Below, piece after piece: positions 52,359-59,706 of a stretch of DNA of 64,000 nucleotides. The notes beneath the pieces were generated by a model. It worked only from the letters and a program-made list of their open reading frames with translations. It ran no database searches and had not been told where the DNA came from. Position 1 is the first letter of the stretch. Every line of letters starts with the position of its first letter. Source of the DNA: Dokdonella_A soli (GTDB taxonomy: Bacteria; Pseudomonadota; Gammaproteobacteria; Xanthomonadales; Rhodanobacteraceae); NCBI RefSeq assembly GCF_039523175.1, contig NZ_BAAAEU010000024.1:248001-312000 (forward strand). The letters run 5' to 3'. The position numbers and the translations under genes are program-made.

Positions 52359-54638
52359 TCAGAACACATAGTCGGCGGGGATTCCGGGCGAATCCGGCAA
52401 GGCCAGCCCCAGTCTGCTGTCGTACAGCAAATCCAGCGCCAGCCAGAGACCGGCGCGCTCCTCGACCTCTCCTCGCGCCAGCATCTGCTCGAAAATCCGG
52501 CGCGGCGTACCAACCGTGTAACGCTGCAGCATGCGCCGCGCCCACCGGGCATTGCCGTCCTTTTCAAGCTCATTGAGCCAGTATTTGACAGGGCTCTCCG
52601 TCGCGCCCGGCTTGCGATATGGCACAACGATGCTTTCGCCATCATCGTCGATCAACCGGAACCGCTCGGCGGCGGTGCGGAACGCGGCGCGGTCGTGCTT
52701 GAGCAGATCGAGCACACCGCCGCGGTCGAAGTTGCTGTCGTCCTTGGCATAGAAGTGATTGAAGTAGTGGCGAAAGCTGGCCGGCGCGAGCGGATCATCC
52801 ATGTCCTGCGTCCTGGCCATTTCCGTCATCGTCTGCTCGCCCTGGCGCAATAACCCAGGCGGTGCCGCATGCGGCGGCACGAAGACGCGCACCTGCCCCA
52901 AGCCGTCGAAGCGACCTTCGCGGTTGCAGCGTCCGGCCGCCTGCGCGATCGAATCGAGTCCGGCCAGCGCGCGATAGACGACCGGGAAATCCAGATCGAC
53001 ACCGGCCTCGACCAATTGGGTGCTGATCACACGCAACGGTCGGACGTCGCCGCCGTCGCGCTTGTCGCGCAGGCGCGTGCGAATGCGCTCGATGACGGCG
53101 CTGCGATGCTCCGCGCACATCAAGGCCGACAAGTGCTCGGCCCCGTCCTGCGGCAACAGCGCGAACAGGTCGCGCGCGTGCTTGCGCGCATTGACGATCG
53201 TGAGCACGCAGTCTTCGCCCGCAATTTCCTCAGCGATTGCGTCCCATGTCGAACGCACCGCGAAGTCGATCGGCATGCGGATGTCGACGCGACGCAGCGC
53301 GTCGAACAACGCCTCCTGCTCTTCGACGATGGATCGCGACTGCGTGGCTTCGATGCCGTCGAGGATCAACCTGTTCGTGACTGGCTCATGGCGCGGCGTC
53401 AGCGCCGGCTGCGTCGCCGTGCAGAACACCACGCTGACGCCGTAATGTGCCACCAGCAGTTTCAGCGCGCGCAACACGGGCGCCAGAAAATCGCGCGGCA
53501 GTTGCTGCGCCTCGTCCAGCACGATCACGCTGTCTACGAGGTTGTGCAGCTTGCGGCAGCGGCTGGTCCGCGCCGCATGCAGCGACTCGAACAGCTGCAC
53601 GTTGGTGGTGACGATCAGCGGCGCATCCCAGTTCTCGGCGGCGAGCCGGCTGGCGTGGTCTTCCTTGCGCTCGTCGACATCGAGGTTGCTGTGATGCTCG
53701 ATGACCGCGTCCTCGCCGAGCGCGGCGAACACCTCGCGAAACACTTGCGCCGTCTGCTCGATGATGCTCGTGAAAGGAATCGCGTAGATGATGCGGCGCT
53801 TGCCATGGGTGAGCGCGTGTTCGAGCGCGAACGCCAGCGAGGACAGCGTCTTGCCGCCACCGGTCGGCACGGTGAGATCGAAAAAGCCCGGCGCGATGTG
53901 CGGATCCGCACCCTTCGCGCGGCATTGCGCGAGGACCTCCGCGCGAATGCGATTGACGACCGACTCCCCCGTTGCTCGTGCCGCCTGCAGCTTCACCTGC
54001 ATCGCCGCATCGAACACGGATTTCATGCTCGCCAGCGACGCATGGCCGCCGCGCCGCGCCGCTTTACCGGCGTCGTAGTAGGCCTCGGTATCGAGAAAAT
54101 CCGCGTCGACCAGGCAGGAGAACAGCATGCGCAGCCACAGCGCGAAACCCGCCGTGCCGCCGAGAATCACCGATGCTGGAACATCGCTGGCCAGGATGTC
54201 GGCGGGAACGGGCTGCGCCGTCGCCTCGTCGAACTCACGTTTAGCCAGATCGCTGGCGAGGCGCGCCTTCAACCCGGCCGGCGAGCCTTCGTCCCTGTCC
54301 GGCAGGCCGGCATGATGGCCAGCGATCAGGAAGGCCAGCAACTCCCCGCGCAACGGCCCGAGCGTCCTTATTGCATGCGCGGCGCCGGCCGCCGAATGCG
54401 TCTTGTCGGTTCCTACGACGCGACCTTCGATATGCGCATCTGGATCCTTCGATTGACGGATATAGCGCTGGAAGCCCGGCCGATACTTGCCGAGGTCGTG
54501 CCATAGGCCGGCGAGGTGCCCCCAATCGCCGGCGCCGAACGCCGCCGCAAATTCCGCTGCCAACCGCGCGACGGCGCGTAGATGCTCATCCAATGGATGG
54601 CCCGGCGAATGCGCCAAGGCTATGCCTTCCCCGTCCAT
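52359..54638 (-). CDS. cas3: CRISPR-associated helicase/nuclease Cas3
   Basis: The product has 759 residues from ATG 54638, which has a strong aggggag ribosome site; an alternative upstream start would add 15 residues. The HD nuclease domain shows GLWHDLGKYRPGFQRYI (HD at 47-48). The helicase shows PTGGGKTLSS (Lys about 263), VLDEAQQLPRDFL (Asp about 375), VFCTATQPALT and AGLDSIAQAAGRCNREG (motif VI). Cas3 is recruited by Cascade and degrades the target DNA. It is the first gene of the cas operon; the 123 nt up to rlmH should contain the operon promoter. Confidence 0.97.
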   Translation of the reverse strand: MDGEGIALAHSPGHPLDEHLRAVARLAAEFAAAFGAGDWGHLAGLWHDLGKYRPGFQRYIRQSKDPDAHIEGRVVGTDKTHSAAGAAHAIRTLGPLRGELLAFLIAGHHAGLPDRDEGSPAGLKARLASDLAKREFDEATAQPVPADILASDVPASVILGGTAGFALWLRMLFSCLVDADFLDTEAYYDAGKAARRGGHASLASMKSVFDAAMQVKLQAARATGESVVNRIRAEVLAQCRAKGADPHIAPGFFDLTVPTGGGKTLSSLAFALEHALTHGKRRIIYAIPFTSIIEQTAQVFREVFAALGEDAVIEHHSNLDVDERKEDHASRLAAENWDAPLIVTTNVQLFESLHAARTSRCRKLHNLVDSVIVLDEAQQLPRDFLAPVLRALKLLVAHYGVSVVFCTATQPALTPRHEPVTNRLILDGIEATQSRSIVEEQEALFDALRRVDIRMPIDFAVRSTWDAIAEEIAGEDCVLTIVNARKHARDLFALLPQDGAEHLSALMCAEHRSAVIERIRTRLRDKRDGGDVRPLRVISTQLVEAGVDLDFPVVYRALAGLDSIAQAAGRCNREGRFDGLGQVRVFVPPHAAPPGLLRQGEQTMTEMARTQDMDDPLAPASFRHYFNHFYAKDDSNFDRGGVLDLLKHDRAAFRTAAERFRLIDDDGESIVVPYRKPGATESPVKYWLNELEKDGNARWARRMLQRYTVGTPRRIFEQMLARGEVEERAGLWLALDLLYDSRLGLALPDSPGIPADYVF

Positions 54639-54761
54639 AAGATCTCCCCTCGCCGGACACTCCCCGTATCCCGCGTCTCTCAACAGTACACGATCAAGCT
54701 ACCAAGGGACTAAATCAGGTGGGCGTCGCAGGGGCTGAGACGCGAATGCCGGCGCCGAACT

Positions 54762-55232
54762 TCAAGCCCGATGGTATGGATGCCCGCCGATGATCGACAT
54801 TGCACGATAGAGCTGCTCGGCGACGACGAGGCGTACCAGCATGTGCGGCAGCGTGAGCGGTCCAAGCGACCAGCGCTGGTCGGCGCGTGCCAGCACCTCG
54901 GCGGCGTGGCCGTCGGGGCCGCCGATCAGGATCGCGAGGTCGCGGCCGGACATGCGCCAGGCAGCAAGCTGTTCGGCGAGTTGCTCGCTGGACCAAGGCT
55001 TGCCGCGGCCGTCTAGCGCGACGACGTGGGCGTCTTTCGGCAGCGTGGCAAGCACCGCGCCGCCTTCGTCGGTGATCGCGCGCGCAGGATCGCGACCCTT
55101 GCCGCGTGCGCCAAGCGGAATCTCGACGAGGTCGAGCGGAAGCTCGCGCGAGAGGCGTTTGCGGTATTCGGCGAAACCCTCGGCAACCCAGGCCGGCATG
55201 CGCTCGCCGACGGAGATCAGGCGAGCGCGCAT
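54762..55232 (-). CDS. rlmH: 23S rRNA pseudouridine1915 N3-methyltransferase
   Basis: RlmH is a SPOUT methyltransferase acting on the assembled 70S ribosome. The product has 156 residues with MRARLISVGERMPAWVAEGF, VVALDGRGKPWSSEQLAEQL, LAILIGGPDGHAAEVLARAD and LVRLVVAEQLYRAMSIIGGH, ending in YHRA as in the family. It follows rsfS by 19 nt. In related genomes maf is expected next; here the CRISPR-cas locus intervenes. Confidence 0.97.
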   Translation of the reverse strand: MRARLISVGERMPAWVAEGFAEYRKRLSRELPLDLVEIPLGARGKGRDPARAITDEGGAVLATLPKDAHVVALDGRGKPWSSEQLAEQLAAWRMSGRDLAILIGGPDGHAAEVLARADQRWSLGPLTLPHMLVRLVVAEQLYRAMSIIGGHPYHRA

Positions 55233-55251
55233 CGGCCCGGGTGCGGGCGGA

Positions 55252-55857
55252 TCAGCCGGCCAGTGCGGCCGGCAGCTGGTCGCCGACGGTCCACAGCCGT
55301 TCGAGGCCGTAGAACTCGCGCGTACGCGGCAGCATCACGTGGACGATCACGTCGCCGAGGTCGACCAGCACCCATTCGGCTTCGCGCTGTCCCTCGACAC
55401 CGATCGGCGGCAGTCCGGCCTGCTTGGCCTTCTTGACCACCTCGTCGGCAATCGACTTCACATGACGTGACGAGGTGCCGCTGGCGACGACGAGCAGGTC
55501 GGTCACGCTGCTCTTGCCACGCACGTCGATTTCCTGGACGTCCTTGGCCTTGAGATCGTCGAGCGCGCCGATCACGAGCAGGCGCAGGCGTTCCGCCGCG
55601 TCCGCCGTTCTGGCCGGCTTGCTGCGGGTTCGTGGTTTGGCGACAGACTTCGTCGCAGCCGGCCGGGTCATGCGCGGCTTGGCGCTTGCCTTGCGCGGCG
55701 CGGCCTTTACTGCCGGTGAAGTCTTCTTTCTGGGTGCCGCCTTCTTGGCAGCGGCCGCGGTTTTCGCGGCGGGCGCAGCCTTGCGGCTGGCGGGGGCCTT
55801 GGCGGCCTTGGGGGTTCCGGCCTTGCGCGGCCGGTCGCGCGTTTCCGACGTAGCCAA
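55252..55857 (-). CDS. rsfS: Ribosome silencing factor RsfS with Lys/Ala-rich N-terminal extension
   Basis: RsfS binds ribosomal protein L14 and blocks subunit joining in starvation. The last 110 or so residues are the canonical protein (LVIGALDDLKAKDVQEIDVR, SSVTDLLVVASGTSSRHVKS, GQREAEWVLVDLGDVIVHVM). About 85 extra residues precede it, rich in Lys, Ala and Pro with KKAAPRKKTSPAVKAAPRKA-type repeats like histone H1 or AlgP tails. The start is placed at TTG 55857, preceded by an agagg ribosome site; no ATG is available nearby except 55917. The extension is in frame and lacks stops, so it is probably real. Confidence 0.88.
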   Translation of the reverse strand: MATSETRDRPRKAGTPKAAKAPASRKAAPAAKTAAAAKKAAPRKKTSPAVKAAPRKASAKPRMTRPAATKSVAKPRTRSKPARTADAAERLRLLVIGALDDLKAKDVQEIDVRGKSSVTDLLVVASGTSSRHVKSIADEVVKKAKQAGLPPIGVEGQREAEWVLVDLGDVIVHVMLPRTREFYGLERLWTVGDQLPAALAG

Positions 55858-56029
55858 GTGGAGGCGACCTCTACGTTGCAATGCGCCACAAGCGACGCGG
55901 CCGCAGTATAGGCGCATTCGCGCGCGGGTGGTGTTGCAGCCCCGATTCACGACGCCGGCCGGATGGAGTGCATCCCGACGCGCTAGACTAGGCGGCCTCA
56001 CTCGATTGCGGCACGGCCGCTCCAAGCCC

Positions 56030-58066
56030 ATGCCCAACGCCGACGCCACACCCGATCCGATCCCGTTCAGCGCCCTCGGCCTCACCGACGCGCTGCTGCA
56101 GACACTCGCCGAAGTCGGTTACGAGACACCCTCACCGATCCAGGCCGCGACGATCCCGCCGCTGCTCGAAGGTCGCGACATGCTCGGCCAGGCGCAGACC
56201 GGCACCGGCAAGACCGCGGCGTTCGCGCTGCCGATCCTGTCGCGACTGGATTTGAACAAGACCAAGCCGCAGGCGCTGGTGCTGGCGCCGACGCGCGAAC
56301 TCGCGATCCAGGTTGCCGAGGCGTTCCAGCGCTACGCGGCGAAGATGCCGGGCTTCCACGTGCTGCCGATCTACGGTGGCCAGAGCTACGGGCCGCAGTT
56401 GGGCGGACTGAAGCGCGGCACGCATGTCGTGGTCGGCACGCCGGGCCGCGTGATCGACCATCTCGAACGCGGCTCGCTGGATCTGTCGCAGCTGACCACG
56501 CTGGTCCTGGACGAAGCGGATGAAATGCTGCGCATGGGCTTCATCGACGATGTCGAGGCGGTGCTGAAGAAGACCCCGCCGACGCGCCAGATCGCGTTGT
56601 TCTCGGCGACGATGCCGGCACCGATCCGGCGCATCGCGCAAACCTATCTGCGCGAGCCGATCGAGATCGCAATCAAGGCCAAGACCACCACCGCGGCGAA
56701 CATCCGCCAGCGCTACTGGTATGTCAGCGGCGTGCAGAAGCTCGATGCGCTGACGCGCATCCTCGAAGCCGAATCGTTCGACGCGATGATCGTGTTCACG
56801 CGCACCAAGCAGGCCACCGAGGAACTCGCGCAGAAGCTGCAGGCGCGTGGTTTCGCTGCCTCCGCGATCAACGGCGACATCGTGCAGGCGCAGCGCGAGC
56901 GTACGATCCAGCAGCTCAAGGACGGCAAGCTCGACATCCTGGTCGCGACCGATGTCGCCGCGCGCGGACTCGACGTCGAACGCATCAGCCATGTGCTGAA
57001 CTACGACATCCCGACCGATACCGAAGCCTACGTGCACCGCATCGGCCGTACCGGCCGCGCCGGACGCAGCGGCGACGCGATCCTGTTCGTCGCGCCACGC
57101 GAGAAGCGGCTGCTGCAGGCGATCGAGCGCGCGACGCGCCAGCCGATCGCCGAGATGCAGCTGCCGAGCGTCGACACGGTCAACGACCAGCGCATCGCGA
57201 AGTTCAAGCAGCGCATCGCCGATACGCTCGGTACCGGCGAGCTCGGCATCTTCCAGCAGCTGATCGAGCAGTACGAGCAGGAACACAACGTGCCGGCGCT
57301 GGAGATCGCCGCCGCGCTGGCGAAACTCGTGCAGGGCGACCAGCCTCTCCTGCTGCAGCCGCCGCAGCGCGAGCCGCGTCGCGACGAGCGTCCGTTCGAC
57401 CGCGCGCCGCGTGAGGCGCGCTCATTCGAGCGCCCGCCGCGGCCCGAGCGTCCGCCCGGTTCAGACCGCCATCATGATTCGTCGTCCCGGCCCTTCGACA
57501 AGCTCAGGACAGGCCGGGCTTCGCCCGCGCCGGGACCCAGCGTCTCTGCTTCTCCCGCGAAGGCACTGGATCCCGGCGTTCGCCGGGATGACGAGCAAGG
57601 GCACGAGAGCCACGCCCATGGACGCACCGAGACGCGCCCGCCGCGCTCACATCACCGTGAAGAACACGATCAGGGTGCGCGCCGCCCGCGCCACGATGAT
57701 CGCCCGCACACGCCCGAACCCGGCTTCCAGACCTTCCGCATTGAGGTCGGTCACGCGCACGGCGTGCAGCCCGGCAACATCGTCGGAGCGATCGCGAACG
57801 AAGCTGGCCTCGACAGCAAGCACATCGGCCGCATCGACATCCGCGATGACCACAGCCTGGTCGATCTGCCCGACGGCATGCCGGCCGAGATCTTCAAGCA
57901 CCTGAAGAAGGTCTGGGTATCCGGCCAGCAATTGCGCATCACGCGCGGCGGCGAGGAACCGGATTTCGGCAAGCCGCGCAAGCCGTTTTCGCCGAAGCCG
58001 CCCTCGTTCAAGCCCGGTGGTTTCGACAAACCCAGGCGGCACGACGCGAAGAAGCGACCGAAGTAG
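56030..58066 (+). CDS. deaD: DEAD-box ATP-dependent RNA helicase (DeaD/CsdA-like) with C-terminal DbpA-type RNA-binding domain
   Basis: The product has 678 residues from ATG 56030. Helicase motifs include LGLTDALLQTLAEVGYETPS (Q motif), AQTGTGKTAAFALP, PTRELAIQ, TPGRVIDHL, DEADEMLRMGF, SAT and HRIGRTGRAGRSGDA. The C-terminal FQTFRIEVGHAHGVQPGNIV to VWVSGQQLRITR is the DbpA RNA-binding domain. The linker (about residues 445-590) is Arg/Pro-rich, and part of it (about 484-523) is translated repeat DNA. It probably assists ribosome assembly and mRNA decay in the cold. It heads a plus-strand block interrupting rsfS-nadD and is divergent from rsfS. Confidence 0.93.
   Translation: MPNADATPDPIPFSALGLTDALLQTLAEVGYETPSPIQAATIPPLLEGRDMLGQAQTGTGKTAAFALPILSRLDLNKTKPQALVLAPTRELAIQVAEAFQRYAAKMPGFHVLPIYGGQSYGPQLGGLKRGTHVVVGTPGRVIDHLERGSLDLSQLTTLVLDEADEMLRMGFIDDVEAVLKKTPPTRQIALFSATMPAPIRRIAQTYLREPIEIAIKAKTTTAANIRQRYWYVSGVQKLDALTRILEAESFDAMIVFTRTKQATEELAQKLQARGFAASAINGDIVQAQRERTIQQLKDGKLDILVATDVAARGLDVERISHVLNYDIPTDTEAYVHRIGRTGRAGRSGDAILFVAPREKRLLQAIERATRQPIAEMQLPSVDTVNDQRIAKFKQRIADTLGTGELGIFQQLIEQYEQEHNVPALEIAAALAKLVQGDQPLLLQPPQREPRRDERPFDRAPREARSFERPPRPERPPGSDRHHDSSSRPFDKLRTGRASPAPGPSVSASPAKALDPGVRRDDEQGHESHAHGRTETRPPRSHHREEHDQGARRPRHDDRPHTPEPGFQTFRIEVGHAHGVQPGNIVGAIANEAGLDSKHIGRIDIRDDHSLVDLPDGMPAEIFKHLKKVWVSGQQLRITRGGEEPDFGKPRKPFSPKPPSFKPGGFDKPRRHDAKKRPK
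57479..57596. repeat. Palindromic repeat insertion in frame within the DEAD-box helicase gene
   Basis: The left part, cgtcgtcccggcccttcgac, continues as aagctcaggacaggccggg and gccgggacccagcgtct. The right part, cactggatcccggcgttcgc followed by cgggatgacgagc (57564-57596), matches the ligD repeat arm at 12091-12121 with few differences. The translation contains RPFDKLRTGR and LDPGVRRDDE, both familiar as translated intergenic repeats. Confidence 0.9.
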
Positions 58067-58156
58067 CCGGCGTCTGCACACTCCGCACCTTGCCGGCATC
58101 GCGAATCGACCTGCTAGGATTCCGGCCGGAAGGGTTCGTCGTTGCCAAGGGATACT

Positions 58157-59578
58157 ATGCGCCATTGTGTACACGCGATGCTCGCGTGCTGCGTGTTCGT
58201 GTTCGCAAGTCATGCCCTGTGCGCGCGGGCCGAGACGTCCGCCGCCGACCCGCAGGAATCGAGCATTCCACTCGTGCAGGACATTCTGGGTCGCCCGCTC
58301 CCGGCCGACCGGCTCGGCGTCGAGATCCTCGCCAATGTCCTCGAACGGCTCGGATTCAAACGCCATGCCGCGTCGTTCAGGACATTCGACGAACGCCGCG
58401 CGATCGCCCGCCTGCTCGGCGAACTCTCGCCCAAGGCAGGGACCGTTGGCGAGGCGATCCGCATCGTCGACGAGGCGCCGAGCGCGCTGGAAGAGGCGGT
58501 CCGCATCGCGAACGAGGAGCCGCCGAGCACGCTGGACGCCCTGTATGGGCGGCTTGCGACGCAGGCGATCGTGTTCGATTTCCGTGCCCCGGTCGGCGAT
58601 CCACCTGCGAATGAGGATCCGACCCGACCACAGCCGGAAGGGGCGACGACGCAGACGCAGGCGCAGTTCGACCTACGCAACGCCACGAGCGTGCAGCCGG
58701 GCATCTGGCGTGCGCCAAGCGGCGTCTATTCCCCCGGACACCCCGAACTCAGCTTCAATCGGTATTTCATCCGCGGCATCGCGACCAACCGGATGCCAGT
58801 CGCCGCCACCGTCGACATCGCCTTCACACTGACCGGCGCAGCCGGGCAGGCGATCAGCCTCGATTGCGCCAACCAGCACATCGCGGTTTCGTCTCCGAGC
58901 CCGGTCTACTGTGCGATCTCCCGACGCACCGTTGCGGAACTTGACGATGCCAGCGCGATCGCTGCCCTGGCCTCGCTGCAGCAAGGCGAGCTGACCGCTG
59001 TTCCGAAGATGCGGCGGCTCACGACCGATGCGCCGCAGCGAACGTTCTATCCGGAAGGGTTCGGCGGCGTTAGCCAGGCCGAAAGCGACGAAGCCTTACA
59101 GGCCAGCATGGCCGCGTCCGACATGCTGAAGGCCGCGGGCTGCACCGAACTCGGCCAGTGTTCGGAACGCCTGGCCGCGAAGGTCCGCCATCCGGATTAT
59201 CTACTCGTCCTCGTCGCGTTCGTGCTGATGGCTTTCCTCGCACTGGCGCGCTGGCGCAGCGACACCGTTAGTCCCGCGTCACTCACATTCGCGCGCGTCG
59301 CATTCGCGCTGTATCTCATGTTCGTCGCGCTCACGCTCGCTCTCGACATCGTCGATGCACCGGGCGGCAGCCTGTGCCGCGGAGGGGGACTTTGCGGCCT
59401 GCTCGGCTTTCTCGCGACCTTCGCCGCGTCGCTGCCGTGGAGCTGGCTCCTGCTGATGTCGCACGGCGCAGGCAGCGCATCGGACGATCAAGCCACGATG
59501 TGGCTGTTCATCGCGATCAATCTGGCGTGGCTCGGCTTCATGGCGGTCTGCCGCGGACGGGGTGCAGCCAGGGCATAG
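58157..59578 (+). CDS. Exported membrane protein of unknown function
   Basis: The product has 473 residues from ATG 58157, with aaggg upstream. The N-terminus HAMLACCVFVFASHALCARA is a signal peptide. The large middle part is soluble, with two paired-cysteine regions (LDCANQHIA...VYCAIS, and AAGCTELGQCSERL). The C-terminal third has four membrane helices, for example DYLLVLVAFVLMAFLALARW and FALYLMFVALTLALDIV. A periplasmic domain tied to the inner membrane is the likely topology. No family is recognised. The next gene starts 128 nt downstream. Confidence 0.75.
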   Translation: MRHCVHAMLACCVFVFASHALCARAETSAADPQESSIPLVQDILGRPLPADRLGVEILANVLERLGFKRHAASFRTFDERRAIARLLGELSPKAGTVGEAIRIVDEAPSALEEAVRIANEEPPSTLDALYGRLATQAIVFDFRAPVGDPPANEDPTRPQPEGATTQTQAQFDLRNATSVQPGIWRAPSGVYSPGHPELSFNRYFIRGIATNRMPVAATVDIAFTLTGAAGQAISLDCANQHIAVSSPSPVYCAISRRTVAELDDASAIAALASLQQGELTAVPKMRRLTTDAPQRTFYPEGFGGVSQAESDEALQASMAASDMLKAAGCTELGQCSERLAAKVRHPDYLLVLVAFVLMAFLALARWRSDTVSPASLTFARVAFALYLMFVALTLALDIVDAPGGSLCRGGGLCGLLGFLATFAASLPWSWLLLMSHGAGSASDDQATMWLFIAINLAWLGFMAVCRGRGAARA

Positions 59579-59706
59579 CCTGCTGGCTCAACCCGCTCTC
59601 TTGCGGACGCGATCTCTGTTGCGGCCGCGCAGCGCCCGCGCCTCGCCACATCCAACCTGGACACTTGCGCAGCCCGATCCCGCGCGGGCGCGCCCCGGAA
59701 CCCTCC

